From assembly GCA_903813345.2 (NCBI GenBank), contig CAIIXF020000011.1:29010166-29070165 (forward strand): a stretch of 60,000 bases of DNA. The letters run 5' to 3'. Below, piece by piece: positions 22,478 through 33,040 of this stretch. The first letter of the stretch is position 1. Each line of letters opens with the position of its first letter. Below the pieces are notes generated by a model that saw nothing but the letters and a program-made list of their open reading frames with translations, searched no databases and was not told the origin of the DNA. The position numbers were made by a program, and so were the translations under genes. This DNA comes from Owenia fusiformis (taxonomy: Eukaryota > Annelida > Polychaeta > Sabellida > Oweniidae).

Positions 22478-23850
22478 GGATTTAACTAAATATCTCACAA
22501 CTGAGATAATGTGTGACATGTGTGACAATTCGGATAAATGACACCTCATTACAAGCATTGACTTGTACATCTTTCAACCTCAAGTGAACAATCATATTGT
22601 GCCACACTCCATTCTCTTTCACTTACACACTCACCAATAGATAGAGTCGAGACAATGTTTGGAATTGGAAGTGCTATAGAAGAAAAGTTGGGTCAATTGG
22701 GGGTTGCCACATTCAGGGAAAAGTTAGGGAAAACTAAAATGGTTTTCTCTGACCTGGAAAGTTTCAGTATTATTCCTTAGAATAGTAAAATTGGTAAAAA
22801 ATGTTGTAACATGGGCTTTCATAAGAGAGCCCATGAAGAAACTAAAACAGAAATGGTTGACAAACATGATATTTTCATCTTCGACTCCCAAGGTGTTATA
22901 ACTGAAGCCTTGTGAATCAAGATATAATATTTTATCAAAGGTTCACCTTATATGAACTCATCTTCCATATACAATCACAATTTACAAGTTGTTGATTATC
23001 ATTTTATCAAGAGATCTCAAACGAAGCTAATGTAAAGATGTACTATTTATATTAAATGCAGTATAAAATAGGAGAAGAATATGCAATTTATGAGATATTG
23101 GCCTAAATTGAGCTTGTTATAGTCTTTTTGCTGTAAAGGTGGGTTTGGTGACCTTTAGTTCTGTTCACTGCGGTTATTGCCTTTTTCTTTATTTAATGGC
23201 TGTCAATTTTCGTACTGGTTGAATGTGCTTTCTGAACCCTGTAAGACCAATCCAAGGACTTGGCTTCATTCAACCTGACCAACACCTAAACCACTTATGA
23301 TTTGACATTACCAGGGGTGCATTTCTGTAAGGTTTTCTTAGATTGTTCAATATATAAGTCAATTATTCTATGACATAATGATGACATTCCTGGAACCAGC
23401 AACAGATTTACGAATGTCCGAAGTCAAGAATGATGTAGGAAGTAAAGATTAATTTTTTTATAACAATTGTTATGACTGTGGATAAATGTCTAAGTGAACA
23501 ATGAACTTTACAAAGCTTATATTAATGATCCTCTAATTAGAAAAAATAATTTATAAACATGTTAATGTTATTGATATTATTTAAATATGTATTTAAATAA
23601 ATGTATATTTATATAATTGTTGTCATACATAAATTGTTAAACATGAAATTATATATTTACATTGTCGTTTAAATATATACACATTTATTGTTACATGTAC
23701 ATAGATTGTTAAACATGAAATTATACATTTACATTGTCATACTGTTGAAATTAAATTATTAATTTAATAATAATATTAATATATGAATCATATTTATAAA
23801 TGTTGGCTGAAATTTTATGAAATAAATAAGCCTAATTTTTCATTGCAGCA
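22478..23850 (+). other. SYCP1: SYCP1 3' UTR and likely polyadenylation site
   Basis: No coding sequence follows the stop. A 72-bp partial duplication (shared ATTGTTAAACATGAAATTAT at 23633 and 23705) lies in AT-rich DNA. AATAAA at 23821-23826, followed within 40 bp by a GT-rich stretch (TTTGTGTATTTG), is a plausible polyadenylation signal. Earlier AATAAA-like words in 23590-23610 are alternatives. Confidence 0.45.
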
Positions 23851-24251
23851 GAATTTGCACTGTTTGTGTATTTGAAAGGAATTAGAAGGGATAGACAATG
23901 TTTCAATTAAAAGCTGTGTGAGCAGTTGTATGTTAGGAAGAAATATTTTCAAAAAGAATTGAGATATCTGATCAAGTACTGTAATTCTACTTAATTTAGC
24001 GCTAGGCTACTTATTCGGTCTATTTGCTATTTTGAACATTTACTTGACGGACATTTACAATATTACAATGTACTAATGGTTCTAAATTACATGGTACAAA
24101 AATTACTGGGGAATTTGGTGGCTACTTGTAACTTGGTGGACTTAACAATTTGGCCAAATTAAAAGTAGTTAAAGTAGAAGTACAGTATAGTCATGCCACA
24201 GATTGGAATGATGAAAGCGCTGGAAGAAGTTTTTTCAATTCATAAATTAAC

Positions 24252-24356
24252 CAGGCATTAACATTCAAAATGTCAATACCTGCCATTTGTTACAGATGCT
24301 GAATTATATCCGGCGAACTTAAGAAAGTTGGAGACCATTACAATATGTCATCAGTT
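24252..24356 (-). repeat. Copy of ~130-bp dispersed family, inverted
   Basis: On the minus strand it reads GCATCTGTAACAAATGGCAG, then TGACATTTTGAATGTTAATG, in family order. It lies in the 3' flank between SYCP1 and the SOX gene. Confidence 0.65.
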
Positions 24357-26126
24357 CTTAAATGATTGAAATACAAATGAAATAATGGAATTTATTGAAA
24401 GTTGAAATGAAAAACAAATTGATTGGAATGGGTAATGGAAATGATGGATGTAATTGTGAACTTCTCTGAGGCAAAACAATTGAGATATTAAAATGGTGGG
24501 TACAAACAAATCTGCTTGTTTTCCGCCTGTTTAGATAAGCCTAGAGTTTTCTTGAAAATTGTAATATCTATTTCATTGTCTTTTTTTTACTAAGTTTTTA
24601 ATTGTGATTGAAAAATTATTGAAATAGATTATTTCATATTCGACTGGTATGACAAGAAACGGAAAATGACCATCAGAATATCACTCATGCAAGCAACACT
24701 CAACTAAATGTTTATATATATTTCAATATTATATTAATTTATTTATATATTATTATTATATATTAGTTATCTAAACATGATACATAAAAATAGTACAAGT
24801 ATAATAATAGTAAGGTTTGGCAAATGACAGGGTGACTCAAAAAAAGTAACCCATAATTCACATTGTGGAAAGGCACAAAGTAACTTCCATTTAGGTTAAA
24901 ATCTTAAGTTACAATTGTTTTAAAATGAACACAAGAACTCATCAATGATGGTTTAAATTTACCAACAGTCAGTGGATAAAATTGTTTGTTTACATATTTG
25001 CAGTGAATCTGTGCTGTGTTTTCTTTGTACATATTATTTGAGGATACTTTTAAATAAGGACAACGTGAAGGAAAGCAATCCATAAATGAATTTCTCATTA
25101 GGCAAATAATGGCAAAGAAAGAACCTAAATACTTGATGCCATACAATGCCATATGAGTACATGTACAACACTGTTTACATTGAGCACTTTATCTACTGAT
25201 CTACACAATAAACTGATAAAAGACGAAAGCATGCCACTATTTTTGACAAAGTTATTCCAAGAACAATGGGTTGCATTTTCATGGTCACCCTATTGATTTA
25301 ACTGAATATCTCCAGTCAGTAAATGAAAATGATCTGTAGTTAGCTATGGATCCCACAATTGCTCAGTGCACCATTCTAGAAATCACCTCCAATTCAATTC
25401 ATTGAGATTATGAACTTTTTTTAAAAATTAACTTAGCCTAAACTGAGCATTTTCCCAAAATTAAAACAGCAAAAGTGGAATATGAAATCAGGATAAGTGA
25501 CATGCTACATTTCTTGTCATTTAAACTGAATGTAAATTAGTATTTATATTGTGATTTGTCTAATATTAACAACAATATTGCGAACATCAAATCATTTTTA
25601 GATTAAGTTTATGAAATAATCTAACAATAATGCAATCCCAAATAAATATAAATAACATATAGCATATCTATAGCTACTTTAAACCAGGCCCGGGACATGT
25701 CCATTGCAAATTTTCATAAAATTAACTTTTTGCAAAAATAAGTTAGTCTACATTACATGCATGAAATCAAGTGTAATATTAATTGCATTTGTGGGCTTAC
25801 ATCAATACATTTTGACCAAAACGTATTTTGGCATCAATTTATCTAAAATGACCTTTTGGTCACAATATTGTATTACTTGTGTCTAAAATTAAGAACAAAA
25901 TTTTGAAGCAGTGCACTTTATATAAATATAAAATAATATGACTATGATAATCATGTGACTAGGCAAGCATTCAACCTAACTAAACACTTAGGTACATATT
26001 CTCATGTTTCATTTCAATATCAATTTTCTCCGACTTTTATTTGAATGATGCCATTCTATTAGTTTGAAATGTTACACACAGACAATGGCAGACTGGCACA
26101 GATAGCTTAAATGGTATTTTTCTAAT
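24357..26126. other. Convergent intergenic region; 3' flank of the SOX gene
   Basis: No gene is recognised. The DNA is AT-rich with short palindromic tracts such as TTTATATATTTCAATATTA near 24710. On the minus strand a possible polyadenylation signal for the SOX gene (TTTATT on plus, AATAAA on minus) lies at 26036-26041, about 85 bp beyond the stop. It is one of several candidates. Confidence 0.35.
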
Positions 26127-26808
26127 TCAGATTTTCTCACGTTTTACAATACTAGCCTGGTCCATTGATGAACCTGTGTTACTTGGTGAACTCTGTACTT
26201 GACAATTCTGAGGCACAAATGGTTCTGAATCATCCGTACCATCAAACAATGACTCTACATTTGGAGCAGCATTCACATCTTGCGGATAATTATCTATAGC
26301 TACTGCGTTGTTCAAAAAGGAAGGCGATGGTATCATGACATCAGATTGTTTCTCAGTTACCATAAAATTGCCCAGTGAGTCCATGGAGTTATTGTCTTGG
26401 TTCAGTGTATTGCTCAAGAATGAAGAAGAAGTGATCATGATTTCTGGGTGCTTCTCGCTTACAATGTATTTATCAGTGGCACGGTCCCATTTTATGACAG
26501 TCTCAGAAGGTCTTGGGTCTGCGGTAGTATCATTAGAGACAAGATCAAGTAGAGCCTGAGTAGCCTGGGCTGTCTCCACTTTGTCCTCCTGGGCCACTGC
26601 AGCGTTGTTGTTGTTACTATCTTGGACATAAACAATATCTTGGCTGGCATTAGACAGGTCAGTGTAGCTACGTTCCTCACCTAGGGCCTCGTTGGACTCA
26701 TCATCATCCTCTGATAAGCTCTCTGTGGTGTTGTTCACATCAGCTGGCTGTTCCAGGTTACCAAACATCTGATCAGTCATTTGGAAGTAACCTCCATAGT
26801 TATCAAAG
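26127..26808 (-). CDS. C-terminal exon of the SOX-like gene, acidic with duplicated motif
   Basis: This 682-bp exon encodes about 226 residues. It opens FDNYGGYFQMTDQMFGN, then an Asp/Glu-rich stretch (SLSEDDDESNEALGEE). A motif is then repeated: YIVSEKHPEIMITSSSFLSN is followed about 27 residues later by FMVTEKQSDVMIPSPSFLNN. The repeat suggests an internal duplication of a short interaction motif. The protein ends SIVKREKI. The acidic, Asn/Ser-rich composition is typical of a transactivation region, which is inference. Confidence 0.85.
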
Positions 26809-29800
26809 CTGAAACATAAGTTCAGGGAGTTAAATGTATCTAGCTCTCACCTTATACTATTATATAACAGTATAATCTGCCTTCCTTTATCATTTCTAGT
26901 TTTTAAATTCTCGTGTCTTACTTTTGTTATCTCTTCAAGTTATACATGTACTTTATTTTAAAGCTGGTGAAGAAATTGAGATGCAATAACAAGAAAATTT
27001 ACAATCTTAATATAGAAATAAAATCATTCAACGCACATTCATTATCAATATATGGAAATTTGGGCCTGTGTTTTGAAAATAAAAGTACATTTTAGACCTA
27101 TATTAATGATAAAAGCAACCTTGTGCATATTTTGCATTACATCAAATTCTGACAAGATTTTGAAAAGGGTAGTTGCTATTTTACATAAGATAGACTATTA
27201 TAACTAGTACACTAGCTGGTCTTACCTGTTCTGAGGATTCATGTTGTTGTCAAAGTGTTGCACCTGTTGAGCAGGGAAGGAAGGGTGCTGCATACCATCT
27301 TGTGGCCAACCAAGCTTGGAAGCATATGCCATATTACAGGGCATGTAGACAAATCTAGGGGGAGGATAAGGGGCATATCTACTCCCTGGAGATCCTGGAA
27401 AATCATCAAATTATCAGGAAATATAATAAAGAAGATTGTAATGTAAACTAATCTGTTTTCATCCATCTATTTAGTCAAATTTTAAAAACTACAATAAATA
27501 CATCCTCCGATCACAGGGCTTCAAAATCCAGAATATCTTCTTTCTTTTTACCACCTGCGATAAGCAGTTAGCATTTCCCCGATTAAGAAGTCGCAATTTG
27601 ATTCGCTGTCGCAACACTGAGACAGCAATCATGGATACGTCATCGGCGCATAATTAGATCACGTGATTCAGTTTAATTGGGCGATTCCAAATTACTTATA
27701 GCAGGGGGGAAGAAGGAGCTCCGGATTCTGGACACCTGCTGAGGAGGATGCAATAAATGGGGTACAGTAAAACATGTCTAATCCAGATGCTTCTGGGACC
27801 AGCCAAAAGAGTTCAGATTAGCAGGTGTTCACATTTTGAGTTTTTTAACATGGTACTGAGTTCTTTACCTGATTAACAAGGCATTAACATGCAAAATGTC
27901 ACCAACTGGAATTTTTCACAGATGCCAAAAGGCTGACTACCAAACACTGACTTCCAAACACCAACCACCACTGAACACTGTTCACAAAACAATACCAGAG
28001 TCCACAAACAATACCATAAGTTATGGTATTATCCATAACCATAAGTGGTGACATTAAAATGGGACAAATAAACATGCAGTGATCATATTGAGGATTGTTC
28101 AGATTAGAGAGGTTGTGTATGGATATACAGGATAAAAGTATTCGCTCTCCAAAAGCATTCACAGTTACTCACTTGGTTGAGGTTGGACAGGCTGGAAGTG
28201 ACTGCCTTGATGCTTTAGTGACTGGAAATGACTACCAGGCTGATTGGGCATCTGTATTCCTAAGTCTGCCTGTCTAGGAGGGCTGCCTTCAAGCAAAGAA
28301 CCACAGGCCTGAAGATAAAAACAAAGATATTTCAATCTTAGAACTTGAGACTACTATGGCAACTTGTTAGCAGATATATCAAAACATTTCTTTAAGGTAT
28401 GTATGTCATTTTTTGGTGTGTGTTATTTTAAATGATTTATATTGCATAATGTCTCATTGAATTAAGGTAATTACGACAACCTTGTATAATGGGTTCACTT
28501 ACCCCCACTATACTTCACCGAGGACATAAAATGCAGTTCAATGACGTTGTCCAGTTGTCATAAAAAATCTGCTGTTGAATAACTCAAGAGAAACTACTTT
28601 ATTTACTGACTCAAGAATTTTTGCAGCTTAGTTCATCAATTTATTCTGACCTGATTGATATTTCTTCCATCGGGTAGATTGGAACCTCGAACAGCAACCA
28701 TGCCTTGGGGAGCAGGACCTCGGAACATCATTAGGGGATGTGGCATCCTACCTTGGGGACGTGGCATCATTCCCTGGGGTACAGCCATTGGAGCTGGGTA
28801 TCGCAGCATATATTGACCATTGGCCTGCAAACAATATGTTTTATGAAATTTAGCATTTGAATGATCACAAAGCTTTGAGGGTAGGCTCTACCTGTACCTT
28901 TTATTTAAATCATATACCTCTCTCAGTATTTCATGTCTATTTTGTAAATGCAAGCTTTCATCCAAAATAGCAGTTTTTGTGAAAGTAATTTAAAAAGACA
29001 CCCTCATTGTAAAAGCTCTGGCACATCCCAACAAAAGCTCACCATGTGAGCTAAAAAGTATTAAATTCAACCAATATTGAATAAAAGCCCACAAAATTTT
29101 AAGACAAACCTGTACATTTGCATTTTGCATAGGAATCATCTTCCCTCCGCTGGTGTTGTGCATGACACTGGCCTGAGTAGACACAAGGGGCTGTCTTTGG
29201 GAGTCATATTTTAGTAGGGAACTTAGGACACCATCACTCTTTTGCAATTCACTTAGATCTTTTTGATTAGGATTAGGACCAAGCATCAGAATATCATCTC
29301 TTCTGCCTTCCAGAGAACGTTTCTTTTTGGTTGGTTTAGGGTTGTAAGAGTAGTCTAGAAATAGAATTGTCATCATTTTATGGGATAAAGAAATGTAAGA
29401 TTGAAAACCAACGTTTTTTTAAAATGCAGAGCTCTCATTAGGATTTTTGTGGTCAAAGTATTTTGTGCAACATTTCAGAATTTAGTTACTTCTTCTGAAA
29501 CATTTAGGAGGCACATTTTCTTAGCACCATAAACCAAAAGTCACATTTTCAACAATTCAATTTCATTTTTTATAGCTGACAGTAAAACATTCTTTTGCAT
29601 TTGACTGTTATGTTCATATAATCTAATGTGATACAATAGTTTGGAATAAAAACTTACTCATAGGGACAAAGTCAATACTTTGGTGTATGCCAACAAATAT
29701 AAAAATATCAATGACAGTTTGGTGAGGGGTAAAAGTCATGATTCTTTGTGACCTTTAATTTGAGAAAATCAATTAACATCCAACTACACTATAGGTACAG

Positions 29801-32375
29801 GTAAAATGTAATTATAAATTATTTTTTGGATAACATCATCAACTATTGTACTAGTCCCTTGGGATTCACAAAAACTTACTGGGATATCTCATACGGTGTT
29901 GTAGCTCTGCTTGTTTAGCCAAATCAAAGTATCTCTTCTTTGCATTTTCTGGGAGTTCACGCCACATATTACCAAGTCTGAAAGATAAGTTATTGATGTG
30001 TACAAGAGTCAAAATTAAACTTGTGACTACTTGCGATTTCAAAAAGCCACATTATTGACCTTGACCCATAAAATAACCTTGACCTTATCCAAGTTGTGCA
30101 AATTAAGTATAGGAATTCCATAAAAACACACTGGACATTTTTTTGTACTTGGTAAATGTAAAATAAAAATACATGGAAACAGAGGATTCTTAGCCATTGA
30201 ATTTTATATTTTGCATTGTTTCATTTGTCGATAATTTCTTCCTCAGAAGAAGGCCAATTTATATTCCTTCATTTGATGTGTAAAACAAAATTCATTGTCT
30301 CATGTCTCAGCAAAATCTATCTGGACAATTTTGACCACACAGTTTGAAACAGTCTGGACAAATTTCTTTTGACTCGACATTTGTCCGTTGTCCGGTGCTT
30401 ATTTCCCACACTGTGTATGACTGACCTTCTGTGATCTCAATCAATAGTACTAAGGTTGAGCTGAACTTTGACATTGGTACCAATTTGACCATAAATTTGA
30501 CCCTATTTGGAATTACATGCATTTGAAGACTTACCTCATACTGATTTCTTTATTGTGTTCCTTAGGGTATTGTTTCGAGAGAATCTTTCTGTGGTCAACA
30601 GCATACAACATAAATGCATTCATTGGGCGTGGTATCTTACAGGCTTTTCCATTTACAAGGCGATCTGAAATAAAGATGGAATTTGAGATTGTATTTAGTG
30701 CAGTACATGTGGTACTTTGAAACTGCATATAACAGTGCATTGCTGCAAGTCTGTTTGCAAAATACCAATATCTGATCTTTCTGACTATATATACGGACGT
30801 GATGTTGAATTCTTGGGCACATTCCTTACTCGAAAAAGGTTACTTTGAGGGGGGTAAATACAAAATATTTCGAAGCAAATGCGTGACATATACAAGCAAA
30901 CGCGTGACATATACAGGATTTGTGTGAAAAGTCTAAACGGAATGTGTTCGCTTTTTTCGTCATTCGTTTCTTACTGTATCGGCATTTTTATAAAGCAAAT
31001 ATTTTTAAATATCAAATAATGGGTGATTTGCGTGACATTTTATCACACATGCAAAATTGAAGCGTGATTTCATTTTTTCCACCAAATGCGTGATAATCCT
31101 GCCTAATGCGTGAGGGTTGACTGGGCATGAGGAATATTTATTGAGCGATAGGCTACTGATCCTACTAAGAGGGGGGAACCCCCAGAGCTTTAGCGATGAC
31201 TGATGTGTTACGTCTCTTGTGTACCACCTTCGTTTGCGCAAATTCTCACTGGTTAGTTTTTGAATATAACACGTCGTCGTGATGTTTCAAATCGATGTAC
31301 GTATACTCCTTAGACTACATCTTCCTTATTTTGATGTGAAATAACAAGCTACGATATTGGTTAACACGCCAGGAACATTATAGTATTCGAAGCGTTATTA
31401 GAAAATTTTGAATCCGCCATTTTTGTTTATCGATTTGGACCAATCAGAGGTGTACGTCATCTCAATACAGGTTTACATTATAAGCATATGTCATCTTTGA
31501 ATTCTTGGGTGATCCCCCCTGGATCCTTCTTCGGCCCTTGGTAACTGATTAGCACTAGGCCCAAATTGGTGGATCTGGGGGAAGGACCACTTGCGGATCT
31601 GGGGGGAGGACCTTGGGTGGGCCCAGAAAAAAAAATTGGGCCCAAAGGCCCAAAAAAGTTTGGGCAAAAAAGGCCTTCAGGCCCCAAAAAGTGGGCCTTT
31701 TTGGTCATTACTTGGCCTTGCATGCTTGTAAGGCCTTATTCTTTCATATCAGGCCAAATATTGAAGAAAATGGGCCTCAAAATATCAAAATTTGGGTCCA
31801 CTTTTCGGTTTTAGGGGCCCAAAATCTTTTTTCTCAGACCAGAAATTTGGGCCCCCCTTTGTTGGTTCCCAGATTCGCCCCTCGAGCTAACCAAACCTGT
31901 CTGGCCCAGTTATCTACTCCCGACGTCGTAGATCTACGACGTCAGGAGTAGATAACTGGTCCAAACTGCTTTGGTTAGGGGAGGGGCCTGGGGGCCCTGG
32001 ACCCCCCCCCCCTTTAAGGCCTTATTTTTTAATTTCAGGACAAATTTTGAAGAAAATGGGCCTCAAAATTTCAAAATTAGGGCCCACTTGAGGGTTTTAG
32101 GGGCCCAAATTTTTTTTCTTTGACCTGAATTTTGCCCCCCCCCCTTGTTAGTTCCCAGATCCGCCCCTGACCTAGGCCCTAGTTAAGAACCAAAGAACAG
32201 GCTGGTAGGCTAAGCTCTGACCTAACTGTGCATAAACCATGGGCCAAGGGCTGAGAAAATATCAAACCCCAGGAAAAATAACCTACTTACAATTTGAAGC
32301 CAGTGGCAAAGGTTGACTCTGTTCAGGCACCATGGCTGGCATAGTTGGAAGTCCTATTTGTGCAACGTTTTCCAT
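26127..32375 (-). CDS. SOX-like HMG-box transcription factor (8 exons, 572 aa)
   Basis: Exons in coding order: 32375-32291, 30664-30535, 29977-29880, 29354-29110, 28824-28651, 28308-28173, 27394-27226, 26808-26127; all GT-AG and in phase. After a 28-residue leader, residues about 35-110 form one HMG box, a minor-groove DNA-binding fold. It carries the SOX-type core KIPRPMNAFMLYAVDHRK, EISMRLGNMWRELPE and a basic end PKPTKKKRS. RPMNAFM and the EIS-LG-WR-L spacing point to SOX rather than capicua or HMGB. However, VW of the usual signature is LY, so it is a divergent member. A SoxH/Sox30-type assignment is possible but unproven. Two introns split the box. The rest is Met/Pro/Gln-rich then acidic, as in activation regions. 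The start is the first ATG of the leader exon. Confidence 0.85.
27879..28056 (-). repeat. Copy of ~130-bp dispersed family, inverted and expanded
   Basis: On the minus strand the copy ends GTGACATTTTGCATGTTAAT (27882-27901) and starts near 28056 with ATGTCACCACTTATGG. A partial duplication of the GTTTGTGGACTCTGGTATTG segment makes it longer than other copies. It lies in a SOX-gene intron, beside a CAGTAAAACATG-type sequence at 27774. Confidence 0.6.
29880..30664 (-). CDS. HMG-box exons of the SOX-like gene
   Basis: Exon 30664-30535 holds helix 1 and the start of helix 2 (RPMNAFMLYAVDHRK to KEHNKEISM). Exon 29977-29880 holds the rest of helix 2 and helix 3 (LGNMWRELPENAKKRYFDLA through HRMRYP). 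The tail NYSYNPKPTKKKRS continues in the exon at 29354. In canonical SOX proteins the motif reads RPMNAFMVW; here it is RPMNAFMLY. Arg, Pro, Asn and Phe/Met residues that contact or wedge DNA are kept, so DNA binding is expected. Introns lie after ISM(R) and after RYP. Confidence 0.88.
31545..32180. repeat. GGCCC-rich repeat present as two related copies around a palindrome
   Basis: Two copies (about 31565-31880 and 31975-32165) share AGGCCTTATT, GAAGAAAATGGGCCTCAAAA and GGTTTTAGGGGCCCAAA in the same order. Each ends with TTCCCAGATTCGCCCCT or TTCCCAGATCCGCCCCT. The first starts GGATCTGGGGG, inverted to those ends. The block lies in the SOX-gene first intron, and its open frames rich in Gly, Pro and Lys are not genes. 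Confidence 0.55.
31906..31959. repeat. 54-bp near-perfect palindrome
   Basis: The arms start CCAGTTATCTACTCC and meet at GTCGTAGATCTACGAC, with only one mismatched pair over 54 bp. Weaker pairing continues outside (AACCAAA on the left near 31889, TTTGGTT on the right near 31971). It would form a cruciform in DNA or a long hairpin in RNA. Confidence 0.85.
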
Positions 32376-32599
32376 ATTTTTCGCAGAATATTTGCACAAA
32401 ATGAAGTTTTTTTTCAACAAAACAAAGTGCGTGTATTGTATTCCGACGTCGTCGAACTGTTACAAGAGCGTTCTGTGACGACATCAGGGGAGCGTTCATG
32501 CACGACTTCATTTCGTCATTCCCGCGCCAAAAGTGATGTAGTTCGCGGAATGTCTCTGAACGAAATAAGCACAAGTATCACTCCACTAAAATTTAAAGG
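32376..32599 (-). promoter_or_regulatory. Putative promoter/5' UTR of the SOX-like gene
   Basis: This short interval separates the SOX start codon from the LINE fragment. It contains several CG dinucleotides (GACGTCGTCG, TTCCCGCGCC, TTCGCGG), more than the surrounding DNA, as in some promoters. No TATA box or initiator can be assigned. This is a positional inference. Confidence 0.3.
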
Positions 32600-33040
32600 C
32601 ACCCGAACTCAGAATTTGTAAACTATGTAAAAAGGCACAGGAGACCGAAGAACATTTTTTGCTCAAGTGTAATGAGCTCAAACATATCACAAATAAATAT
32701 TTAGACTTGCTTTATGCCCTAATATCGGCTCGCTATCAGATATGGATTTACTTGCTTTCTTATTTAATGCCGAGGAGCAATATTGCAGCATCTTTTCTAA
32801 CATGGTAAATGAATTATTCTCTATAAGCAGTACTTTGCTCAGTAGGTAGATTTCAGACAGACTCACCCAGTAACGACGTGATCCAGTTACATATTATATA
32901 TACATCTGTATTTATGTACTTTTCTACTTGTACGTTATTATGTCTATGTAAGTTTTTTTCTCTTCTTTTGTACATTTGCCCTTACAGGGATTATTGGTAC
33001 AATAAATAAATGTATAACATCTTAAAAAAAGAAAAAAAAG
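32600..33040 (+). mobile_element. 5'-truncated non-LTR retrotransposon (LINE) 3' end
   Basis: The frame 32614-32808 encodes ICKLCKKAQETEEHFLLKCN and then a hydrophobic helix before a stop. The spacing C-x2-C-x9-H-x4-C is that of the zinc-knuckle region found after reverse transcriptase domains in many LINEs. A 3' tail follows, with TTACAGGGATTATTGGTACA and AATAAATAAA, and ends in AAAAAAAGAAAAAAAAG (33024-33040). The 5' boundary is uncertain and no clear target duplication was seen. The element sits within about 230 bp of the SOX start codon. Confidence 0.7.

Noticed and set aside
24904-25152. 82-codon minus-strand frame between SYCP1 and the SOX gene
   Set aside because: There is no splice context, no recognisable protein features, and AT-rich composition like its surroundings.
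29880-30664. Capicua, BBX or HMGB identity for the HMG box
   Set aside because: There is a single box, and the EIS-LG-W spacing and RPMNAFM core fit SOX better; HMGB proteins have two boxes and acidic tails of another type.
31478-31951. Overlapping open frames rich in Gly, Pro and Lys on both strands
   Set aside because: They fall inside the GGCCC-rich repeat, with low-complexity composition and no homology.
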